Positions 1-5,804 of a DNA stretch of 13,312 nt are shown piece by piece. The stretch spans positions 1 to 13,312 of the forward strand of contig JAPVWE010000014.1 of the NCBI GenBank assembly GCA_028572035.1, in the 5' to 3' direction. Below the pieces are notes generated by a model. That model made no database searches and had not been told where the DNA came from. It saw nothing but the letters and a program-made list of their open reading frames with translations. The stretch is from Desulfobacteraceae bacterium (GTDB taxonomy: Bacteria; Desulfobacterota; DSM-4660; Desulfatiglandales; B25-G16). The stretch's first letter is position 1. Every line of letters begins with the position of its first letter. The position numbers were made by a program, and so were the translations under genes.

Positions 1-23
1 AAACGCACTAAAGTCGTTTACAT

Positions 24-150
24 TGTCATTGCGAGCCTGCTCCGTCCCGGGGGGACGAGAGTCCCTTCGGGAAAGAGCGTGTTTCCAAATTCCGGAACTC
101 GGAAGCAATCTCGTTCTCTGTGAGATTGCTTCGTTTCACTCGCAATGACA
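24..150. repeat. Multi-hairpin palindromic intergenic repeat
   Basis: The outer arms TGTCATTGCGAG (24-35) and CTCGCAATGACA (139-150) are perfect inverted repeats. Inside lie a second perfect pair, GAAGCAATCTC (102-112) and GAGATTGCTTC (122-132), and two small GC-rich hairpins near 43-57 and 62-73. From memory, elements with the same 'TCATTGCGAG...GAAGCAATCTC' words are frequent in intergenic regions of Desulfobacterota and Nitrospirota genomes. It resembles a REP- or MITE-type element, has no coding capacity, and could form a folded RNA or act as a transcript-end structure. Confidence 0.8.
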
Positions 151-177
151 TGATTGCAACTTGGTATTAATTAAATG

Positions 178-202
178 CCCCTTGATGCTTGATGGCAAGG
201 GG
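178..202 (-). terminator. Possible weak terminator stem after the kinase-regulator operon
   Basis: CCCCTTG (178-184) pairs with CAAGGGG (196-202) around an 11-base loop. On the minus strand the stem is followed by CATTTAATTAATA, which is AT-rich but not a clean T run. It sits about 80 bases past the response regulator stop. It may end the operon, but it is not a canonical rho-independent terminator. Confidence 0.3.
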
Positions 203-247
203 ATAGATAGCTGCTGGTTAAGGGATGCTATAAAACCGCTTATCAAG

Positions 248-264
248 TATAAAATAATTTTATA
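248..264. repeat. AT-only perfect hairpin
   Basis: TATAAAA (248-254) and TTTTATA (258-264) are perfect 7-base arms around TAA, about 20 bases 3' of the response regulator stop codon. The stem is all A:T, so it would be weak as RNA. It could equally be a protein-binding palindrome or chance in AT-rich sequence. Confidence 0.3.
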
Positions 265-283
265 GCCTAAGTCCTCTTTAGGG

Positions 284-1657
284 TTAACTTAGTCCATATA
301 CTTTAATCTTAGATATAAGCATGGGGCGGCTGACCTCAAGCATTTTGGCAGCCTTTGTCCTGTTTCCACCGGTTTTATTCAAGGCCCGCTCGATAAGCTC
401 TTTTTCAAGCATGCGGGAGGCCACCTTGATGGATGATATGTCTTCAGGGGCAAAGCCAGAAAGTGGATACTGATCAGCTTTGAGGGTAGGGGGAAGATCG
501 GAGATTTCTAAGGTATCACCTGGCGCAAGGAGTATCGCCCTTTCTATGACATTTTCCAGCTCCCGGACATTGCCTGGCCATGGATATGCCATAAACTGTT
601 CCATTACCTCGGAAGAAACCCCTTTGATATTCTTTTTTAGCTTTGTGTTAAAGCGCTTGATAAAGTGCTCGGTTACCAGGGGTATATCCTCGAACCTCTC
701 TCTTAATGGTGGCAGATATATGGTTACAACGTTTATTCGGTAATAAAGATCCTCCCTGAAGAGCCCCTTTTTTATTTCCTCCGCCAAATCCTTGGCCGTA
801 GCTGCAACAACCCTCACATCTATCTTTTTGACGCCGGTGGAGCCGAGAGGGGTTATCTCTTCTTCCTGGAGCACTCTCAGGAGCTTGATCTGGAGGGAGA
901 ATGGAAGTTCACCAATCTCATCCAGAAATATGGTACCATTATGTGCCTCTTCAAAACGACCCATTTTATCGCGCCGGGCATCGGTAAAGGCACCCTTTTT
1001 GTAACCGAACAGTTCACTTTCAAGCAATGTTTCCGGAATTCCCCCGCAGTTGATAGACACAAGGGGTCCGTTATGTCTTGATCCATTAAAATGTATCGCC
1101 CGGGCAATCAACTCTTTTCCAGTACCACTCTCACCTGTAATGAGAACGGTGGTCTTATAATCTGCTACTTTTTCAATGAGATCAAATACTGAGTGCATCG
1201 CCTTGCTTTTAGCCACAATGTTACTGAAGTTATAGCTTTTCTCTATCCTCTGAAGCTGATCCTTTAGTCTCAGGTTCTCAGTTTTGAGCCTCTCCCGCTC
1301 CTCTGCCTTTTTCAATGTTAAGAGGACCTCATCCGTTTTAAACGGTTTACTGATATAGTCATAGGCCCCTAACTTCATGGCCTCAATTGCTGTATCTACG
1401 GTTCCATAGGCAGACATCATGATAACCGTGGTGTCCTCTAATCTGTGAGTCGCGGATTTTAGAAATGCCATGCCATCCATTCTGGGCATCTTAATATCGC
1501 AGAGGATAAAATAAAATCCGTCCCCTTCTAGCACTTCCAGCCCTTCCTGGCCATCTGCTGCTGTTTTGACCTCATAGCCAGCTCTTCTTAAGAGTACCTC
1601 AAGCATATGCCTCATGTTGGCTTCGTCTTCAATAATGAGGATCCTTTTTTTTGTCAT
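284..1657 (-). CDS. Sigma-54-dependent NtrC-family response regulator
   Basis: A cytoplasmic transcription activator of 457 residues that, once phosphorylated, would use ATP hydrolysis to open sigma-54 promoters. Seen in order: a receiver domain (residues 5-120) with acidic pocket EDE at 10-12, phosphoacceptor Asp54 in CDIKMPRMDG and Lys104 in KPF; an AAA+ domain with Walker A GESGTGKE (175-182), the sigma-54 contact loop written GAFTDA (222-227) instead of GAFTGA, and Walker B GTIFLDE (241-247); and a C-terminal Fis-type helix-turn-helix (GGNRTKAAKMLEVSR...). The ATG at 1657 is chosen because the receiver starts there. The longer frame begins with TTG at 1705, inside a repeat, and adds 16 unrelated residues. 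It follows the histidine kinase gene, its probable partner. The nearby prepilin peptidase suggests a PilR-like role, but AtoC/ZraR-like functions fit the sequence equally well. Confidence 0.93.
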   Translation of the reverse strand: MTKKRILIIEDEANMRHMLEVLLRRAGYEVKTAADGQEGLEVLEGDGFYFILCDIKMPRMDGMAFLKSATHRLEDTTVIMMSAYGTVDTAIEAMKLGAYDYISKPFKTDEVLLTLKKAEERERLKTENLRLKDQLQRIEKSYNFSNIVAKSKAMHSVFDLIEKVADYKTTVLITGESGTGKELIARAIHFNGSRHNGPLVSINCGGIPETLLESELFGYKKGAFTDARRDKMGRFEEAHNGTIFLDEIGELPFSLQIKLLRVLQEEEITPLGSTGVKKIDVRVVAATAKDLAEEIKKGLFREDLYYRINVVTIYLPPLRERFEDIPLVTEHFIKRFNTKLKKNIKGVSSEVMEQFMAYPWPGNVRELENVIERAILLAPGDTLEISDLPPTLKADQYPLSGFAPEDISSIKVASRMLEKELIERALNKTGGNRTKAAKMLEVSRPMLISKIKVYGLS

Positions 1658-1681
1658 AACGATTCTCGTAGGTATTATTCG

Positions 1682-1753
1682 GCCACTAAGACACAAAGTC
1701 ACCAAGATTTAAACCTGGCCCTTTTCTCCTTTGTGTCTTGGTGACTTAGTGGC
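1682..1753. repeat. Inverted repeat with swapped internal modules
   Basis: GCCACTAAG (1682-1690) is inverted at 1745-1753 as CTTAGTGGC. Inside, the left arm reads ACACAAAG then TCACCAAG (1691-1706). The right arm, read on the opposite strand, has the same two words in the other order: TCACCAAG (1737-1744) then ACACAAAG (1729-1736). Such short 'ACACAAAG/CACCAAG' words recur as intergenic repeats in many environmental bacterial genomes (from memory). The element spans the junction between the kinase and regulator genes and encodes the last residues of the kinase. Confidence 0.7.
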
Positions 1754-3316
1754 TGTATATAGCGGAAGGATAACGGTCATTGTCGTACCTTTACCCTCTT
1801 CACTTTCTGCCTTTATATCTCCTCCCATATCCTCAACAATGCTCAAACTGACTGAAAGCCCCAGGCCCGTTCCCTTTCCCGGTTCCTTTGTTGTATAAAA
1901 TGGATCAAAGACCCTGTTGAGGTCTTCAGCAGGGATTCCTGACCCATTATCGATAAATTCTATGTGCACTCTGTTGCCATGTTCCCTTGTATCTGGTTGT
2001 ATTTCCGATACTACACTGGTAGCTATCGATAACTTCTTGTTGGGTGATCCTTGCTTTGTCTGATTGGCCTCCATAGCATCTATAGCATTCATTACTATAT
2101 TCAAGAATACCTGTTTCAGCTTGTCCGAGTCAGCCAGCACAGTATCCTTGGCAGCCTGCTGATCTAGAACAACGTTAATATCGGCCATCATCGGCTGAGG
2201 TTTTAGCATATCCAGCATATCAACAATAATTTGATGAACTGATACTTCTTTGACCTCCCCCTTTGATGGCCTGGAAAAGTCAAGGAGATTTCTGATAGTC
2301 CTATTTATCCTGTCTATCTCCTTTTCAGTGCGATCAATAAAGTCTCTCCTCTCTTCTTCTTTTAGATCACTCCCTTTAAGGATGTCCAAGTAGCCAAGGA
2401 CAATGCCTATCGGATTTCCAATTTCATGGGCGACGCCTGATGCTAATCTACCGATTGAGGCCAATTTCTCAGATCTGATTATCTCTTCCTGGGCTTGTCT
2501 TAGCTCAAGATTGGCCTTTTCAAGAGAACTTATGCCCACCTTTAGCTCCTGCCTATTGTCTTCAAGGCCTCTCAGCATCATGTTGAGGGCCCTTGATAGT
2601 TTGCCAAACTCATTCTGTTCTGTACTGGAGGGAAGAAAAAAGGTCTCTCCCTCTTTAAATTCCTCGGCCCTTCTGACAAGCCGATTGATTGGCCTTATTA
2701 TTCTCCTGTGAAGGAGATAAAACCCAAGCAGTGCCAGAAGCAGGGTATTTAATAGGATATAAAAGATAACGATTCTTTGTGACTGCCTTATTGTTCTGTA
2801 CACAGCACCTAATGGTATCTGAACAGAGGCTGCACCGACTGTCTTTTTTTCGCGCATTATGGGGGAAGCCAAAAACAGAGCGCCTCTCTTCAATGGTAAA
2901 ACACTCCATGTAGTACCAGAGATAAACATGGAATTTACTCCCCCTTTCAAAGATTTTCCGGCCAGAGTTAACAGTGTTTTTCGTTCCTCTTCCCCTATTT
3001 CTGTTTCATATACTACTCTACCATAGTCATTAATAATAACAGCTGCTGAAACGTGGGTTTCATCTAATAGATGATGGAGATTCTGATGAAAGGGTGATCC
3101 CTTACCAATGTCACCATATGTCTGCTTTTTATAAATGGTGACCATGTTGTGTTCAATGGTGCGCAATATTGTTCTTCCCTTTTTTATCTCTGCCTTTACC
3201 ATGTCCCTTTCGGTCAGCTTTATCATAACAATATCTAATATTATCATGGCCAAAACAAGGATCACCACTAGTATAATAAAAATTCCTGCCTTTAAGCCAT
3301 ATGCAGTGAGTTTCAT
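1709..3316 (-). CDS. Membrane sensor histidine kinase (HAMP, HisKA, HATPase_c)
   Basis: An inner-membrane two-component kinase of 535 residues, the probable partner of the response regulator encoded 51 bases downstream. Visible parts: transmembrane helix 1 (about 11-31), a periplasmic sensor region (32-180) I do not recognise, transmembrane helix 2 (about 181-202), HAMP linker (about 203-255), a coiled-coil stretch, HisKA with phospho-accepting His297 in GVAHEIGNP, then a GHKL ATPase with N-box NIVMNAIDAM, G1 DNGSGIP, DPFYTTK and G2 GKGTGLGLS. No PAS domain is seen. The catalytic core ends at about LPLY. The remaining tail (ATKSPRHKGEKGQV) is translated from an intergenic repeat. The start lies 38 bases after the prepilin peptidase stop and has no clear Shine-Dalgarno sequence, so the pair may be translated from a shared transcript. 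The domain set fits AtoS/ZraS/PilS-type kinases; the signal is unknown. Confidence 0.93.
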   Translation of the reverse strand: MKLTAYGLKAGIFIILVVILVLAMIILDIVMIKLTERDMVKAEIKKGRTILRTIEHNMVTIYKKQTYGDIGKGSPFHQNLHHLLDETHVSAAVIINDYGRVVYETEIGEEERKTLLTLAGKSLKGGVNSMFISGTTWSVLPLKRGALFLASPIMREKKTVGAASVQIPLGAVYRTIRQSQRIVIFYILLNTLLLALLGFYLLHRRIIRPINRLVRRAEEFKEGETFFLPSSTEQNEFGKLSRALNMMLRGLEDNRQELKVGISSLEKANLELRQAQEEIIRSEKLASIGRLASGVAHEIGNPIGIVLGYLDILKGSDLKEEERRDFIDRTEKEIDRINRTIRNLLDFSRPSKGEVKEVSVHQIIVDMLDMLKPQPMMADINVVLDQQAAKDTVLADSDKLKQVFLNIVMNAIDAMEANQTKQGSPNKKLSIATSVVSEIQPDTREHGNRVHIEFIDNGSGIPAEDLNRVFDPFYTTKEPGKGTGLGLSVSLSIVEDMGGDIKAESEEGKGTTMTVILPLYTATKSPRHKGEKGQV

Positions 3317-3354
3317 GAGGAAAGTTTGAAGTTTAGGCCCTTAATTCACGGACA

Positions 3355-4110
3355 CTACCACGTAATATACCAGTTTATCAATTCTGGGCCAAAAAATATA
3401 TAGATAATAGAAGACAGAGAGAGAAACGGTCCAAAGGGTATCTTAGCCCTCAGTCCTCTTTTGCTTATTAATCCACTGCCACCACCAACCAGCACCCCAA
3501 TCAAGCTACTTGAAAAGAGTATGAAAGGTATTGCCTTCCATCCGAGCCATGCACCAACCATTGCGAGGAGTTTAACATCCCCGCCTCCCATCCCCTCCCG
3601 GCCGGTTAACCATTTATATCCTATAGCCACCAGGAACAAAAAACCACCTCCAATCAAGATTCCAAAAATGGATTCAATCCAAGACACTAAAGGGATAAGA
3701 AAGGAGGCTCCTATCCCCAAAAAAATCCCTGGAATTGATATGCTATCCGGTATGATTTGATAATCCAGATCTATGAATGTTATGATAATCAAAGCAGCAG
3801 AAAAAAGAAAAAGGAGTAAAGACTGTACTGTCAGGCCATACTTCATTAAGAGAGCCAGGGAGAGTAAACCTGATAATCCCTCCACTACTGGATAGCGAAA
3901 AGAGATATGCCCTTTGCAGTGCCTGCATTTCCCCCCCAGAAGGAGATAACTTACAATAGGTATGTTATCATAGAATTTTATTGGCTTACCGCAATGGGGG
4001 CAATGAGAGGGGGGGGATAAAATTGATTCTTTTTTTGGTAATCTATAAATACAAACATTCAAAAAGCTACCTACTATGGCGCCGAGGAAAAAGGCAGATA
4101 TGAAAATCAT
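3355..4110 (-). CDS. pilD: Type IV prepilin peptidase / N-methyltransferase
   Basis: An inner-membrane aspartic protease that cleaves the leader of type IV prepilins and pseudopilins before the +1 residue and methylates the new N-terminus. The 251-residue product has the family's usual length. The N-terminal part shows GSFLNVCIYRLP and the cytoplasmic zinc-binding loop with two CxxC pairs (Cys37/Cys40 and Cys62/Cys65), seen in the bifunctional members. The peptidase half has the aspartate motif FIDLDYQIIPD (112-122) and GGGDVK with Asp178, set among about eight hydrophobic segments. It is first in a probable operon with the kinase and regulator. A substrate candidate, the GspG-like prepilin at 11595, is in the same window. 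The gene could serve type IV pili (pilD) or type II secretion (gspO), since one enzyme often does both. The ribosome binding site is weak. Confidence 0.95.
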   Translation of the reverse strand: MIFISAFFLGAIVGSFLNVCIYRLPKKESILSPPSHCPHCGKPIKFYDNIPIVSYLLLGGKCRHCKGHISFRYPVVEGLSGLLSLALLMKYGLTVQSLLLFLFSAALIIITFIDLDYQIIPDSISIPGIFLGIGASFLIPLVSWIESIFGILIGGGFLFLVAIGYKWLTGREGMGGGDVKLLAMVGAWLGWKAIPFILFSSSLIGVLVGGGSGLISKRGLRAKIPFGPFLSLSSIIYIFFGPELINWYITW

Positions 4111-4153
4111 GGTATGTTTATTGAGAGTTTAATGTTTCATGCAAGTCCTACCT

Positions 4154-4182
4154 TTGGCAGAACCTAATTGTCGTACTATAAT
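4154..4182 (+). promoter_or_regulatory. Sigma-70-type promoter for the yciO-like gene
   Basis: TTGGCA (4154-4159), a spacer of exactly 17 bases, and a perfect TATAAT (4177-4182). Transcription would begin near 4189, about 50 bases before the start codon. This is the best promoter match in the window. Confidence 0.75.
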
Positions 4183-4227
4183 CTGGACAAAAGAGCTCAG
4201 GAAGGTTACATGTATCATGAATAGTGT

Positions 4228-4235
4228 GGAGAAAG
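4228..4235 (+). promoter_or_regulatory. Ribosome binding site deciding the YciO-like start
   Basis: GGAGAAAG ends three bases before the ATG at 4239, with GGAG seven bases upstream. A longer frame would begin at the GTG at 4224, but that would place this site inside the coding sequence and leave the GTG without one. Confidence 0.7.
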
Positions 4236-4238
4236 AAT

Positions 4239-4826
4239 ATGCTTGTATCTATCAATCCAGATAATCCCCAGAAAAGGCTCATAGACAAGGTTGTTCAGGT
4301 ATTGGATCAAGGAGGCCTGATAATCTATCCAACGGACACCTTCTATGGTATCGGTTGTGATCTTTTTCAGAAAAAATCTATCCAACGCATATACCAGCTT
4401 AAGAGGAGACCTCTAACAAAGCCATTTTCCTTTGTCTGTGCGAATCTAAAGGATATAAGCCTTTATGCACAGGTTTCAAACCATGCCTACAGAATTATGA
4501 AGAGGTCGCTCCCTGGGCCTTATACCTTTATTTTAGAGGGAACTAGGTTGGTACCCAAGCTAATGCTCACAAGAAGAAGGACTGTGGGTATAAGGGTACC
4601 GAACAACAAAATCTGTTTGTCCATAGTAAAAAATTTAGGCCGTCCTATTATTAGCACCAGTGTCCCCCTTGATGAGCCTTCGGTAATCCACGATACCTAT
4701 TCTTCTTTAGTTGAAACGGTCATTGATGGGGGAGTGATTTCATATGAACCTTCCACTGTGGTCTCCTTGATAGATGATAGAGCGGAAGTGATTAGAGAAG
4801 GGAAAGGGGAAATTAATTTTATCTAA
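4239..4826 (+). CDS. yciO: YciO/Sua5/YrdC-family protein (putative threonylcarbamoyl-AMP synthase-like)
   Basis: A single-domain cytoplasmic YrdC-fold protein of 195 residues. The family includes TsaC/Sua5, which makes threonylcarbamoyl-AMP from threonine, bicarbonate and ATP for the t6A modification of tRNA. The sequence follows the YciO branch closely as I remember E. coli YciO: INPDNPQKRLI at the start, PTDTFYGIGC (31-40), KRRPLTKPFSFVC (55-67), PGPYTFILEGT, GIRVPNN and STSVPL. It ends with PSTVVSLIDD and VIREGKG. YciO proteins are reported to be weak or different in TCA-AMP activity from TsaC, so the exact role here is uncertain. It is transcribed from its own promoter, alone on the plus strand. 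Its TAA stop (4824-4826) overlaps the sppA stop on the other strand. A t6A-synthase role is possible if no other tsaC exists in the genome. Confidence 0.88.
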   Translation: MLVSINPDNPQKRLIDKVVQVLDQGGLIIYPTDTFYGIGCDLFQKKSIQRIYQLKRRPLTKPFSFVCANLKDISLYAQVSNHAYRIMKRSLPGPYTFILEGTRLVPKLMLTRRRTVGIRVPNNKICLSIVKNLGRPIISTSVPLDEPSVIHDTYSSLVETVIDGGVISYEPSTVVSLIDDRAEVIREGKGEINFI

Positions 4827-5731
4827 TCGGATACACTAAATTCTCCGTTCCACCTGTACTCAAATAGCCCACAATGACGATCAATTCTGTTGATAATGGA
4901 ATCAAGCAGATCCTTGAATAGTAGATCCCACAAAAGAGATCTTCTTTTCTTCTCAGCATAGATCAATTTCACATCCCCTTTGATATGAGCCATCCTCTTA
5001 GCCAGATTAACAGCATCGTGGAAATTGCCAAGACTATCCACCAAGCCTAATTCTTTCGCCTCTCTGCCTGAAAAGATCCTGCCATCAGCTATCTCAAGAA
5101 CCTTTTCTCTGGGCATATTCCTTCCTTCAGACACTGCGGTTACAAACTGGTTCCGGATATCTTCTAAAAGGTTCATAAGTAATTCTTTTTCCCTGTCTGT
5201 CATCTTTCGATTTGGCGAACCTATATCCTTGAATTCACCACTCTTGATTACCCGCATTTCTATCCCGATCTTCTTGAAAAGTTCTTCAACCCTGATGAAC
5301 TCCATAAGTACTCCGATACTGCCGGTAAGGGTTCCAGGGTTGGCGATTATTTTGTCGGCCGCCGATGCAACATAGTAACCACCAGAGGCAGCTAAAGATC
5401 CAAGAGAAGCAATCACCTTCTTCGTCTGCGCAGTTCTTTTTGTCTCTATATATATCTCTTGTGAGGGACCTACCCCGCCGCCAGGCGAATTTATCCTGAG
5501 AATTATGGCCTTGATTTGCTTATCATCTCTGAAAGATATCAATTGCTCTGTAATTGCATCTGCATCTTTGATCAAGCCATCGATAGGAATCACTCCTATT
5601 TTATTGCCAAATGATAGAGTGGGTGTTAGATGAGAGAAAGAAAGAATGATAGCCATTACTGTGCCAAAAAAGAGAATAGCTACACCCAGTATAACAAGGA
5701 CTAATGTAATAGGATTATCCTTTTTAGACAT
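4823..5731 (-). CDS. sppA: Signal peptide peptidase SppA (short, single-domain form)
   Basis: A membrane-anchored serine protease, 302 residues from this start, that degrades signal peptides left in the membrane. One N-terminal transmembrane helix (about 8-31) precedes the ClpP-like protease domain. Visible motifs: GVIPIDGLI (46-54), LRINSPGGGVGPSQEIY (78-94), the nucleophile region GSLAASGGYYVASAADKI with Ser116, and the general-base Lys168 in SGEFKDIGSP, as in the Bacillus-type Ser/Lys dyad. The length fits the short form, not the 67 kDa duplicated E. coli form. The ATG at 5731 is preferred because the hydrophobic anchor follows directly. An upstream in-frame ATG at 5788 would add 19 residues without a clear ribosome binding site. 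It lies downstream of rpsA and is probably co-transcribed with it. The rpsA-sppA order is common in Desulfobacterota (recalled). It converges on and overlaps the yciO-like gene by four bases. Confidence 0.93.
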   Translation of the reverse strand: MSKKDNPITLVLVILGVAILFFGTVMAIILSFSHLTPTLSFGNKIGVIPIDGLIKDADAITEQLISFRDDKQIKAIILRINSPGGGVGPSQEIYIETKRTAQTKKVIASLGSLAASGGYYVASAADKIIANPGTLTGSIGVLMEFIRVEELFKKIGIEMRVIKSGEFKDIGSPNRKMTDREKELLMNLLEDIRNQFVTAVSEGRNMPREKVLEIADGRIFSGREAKELGLVDSLGNFHDAVNLAKRMAHIKGDVKLIYAEKKRRSLLWDLLFKDLLDSIINRIDRHCGLFEYRWNGEFSVSD

Positions 5732-5804
5732 AAGATTTTCTTTCTGACCTTTGAGTGGAAAGATGTAAGAAGGGCTATGAAGAGCCATGTATAAAGGTCA
5801 CATG

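Larger units (their letters stand above)
1..283. other. Non-coding region downstream of the response regulator
   Basis: No gene is supported here. The stretch holds a multi-hairpin palindromic repeat (24-150), a GC-rich stem (178-202) and an AT-only hairpin (248-264), all lying 3' of the minus-strand response regulator gene. No tRNA or small ORF with a ribosome binding site was seen. Confidence 0.7.
4111..4238. other. Divergent intergenic region between pilD and the yciO-like gene
   Basis: These 128 bases separate the minus-strand prepilin peptidase from the plus-strand YciO-like gene. They contain a good plus-strand promoter (separate entry). On the minus strand only weak matches were seen, such as TTGCAT upstream of AATAAACA close to the pilD start. 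I could not identify a sigma-54 site for the peptidase operon. Confidence 0.6.

Noticed and set aside
24..150. Possible tRNA or structured small RNA
   Set aside because: The hairpins do not form a cloverleaf and no CCA end or anticodon loop is visible; the symmetric arms fit a palindromic repeat better.
1658..1705. N-terminal extension of the response regulator from a TTG at 1705
   Set aside because: The added residues come from the repeat, and receiver domains start at MTKKRILIIEDE; the ATG at 1657 is the natural start.
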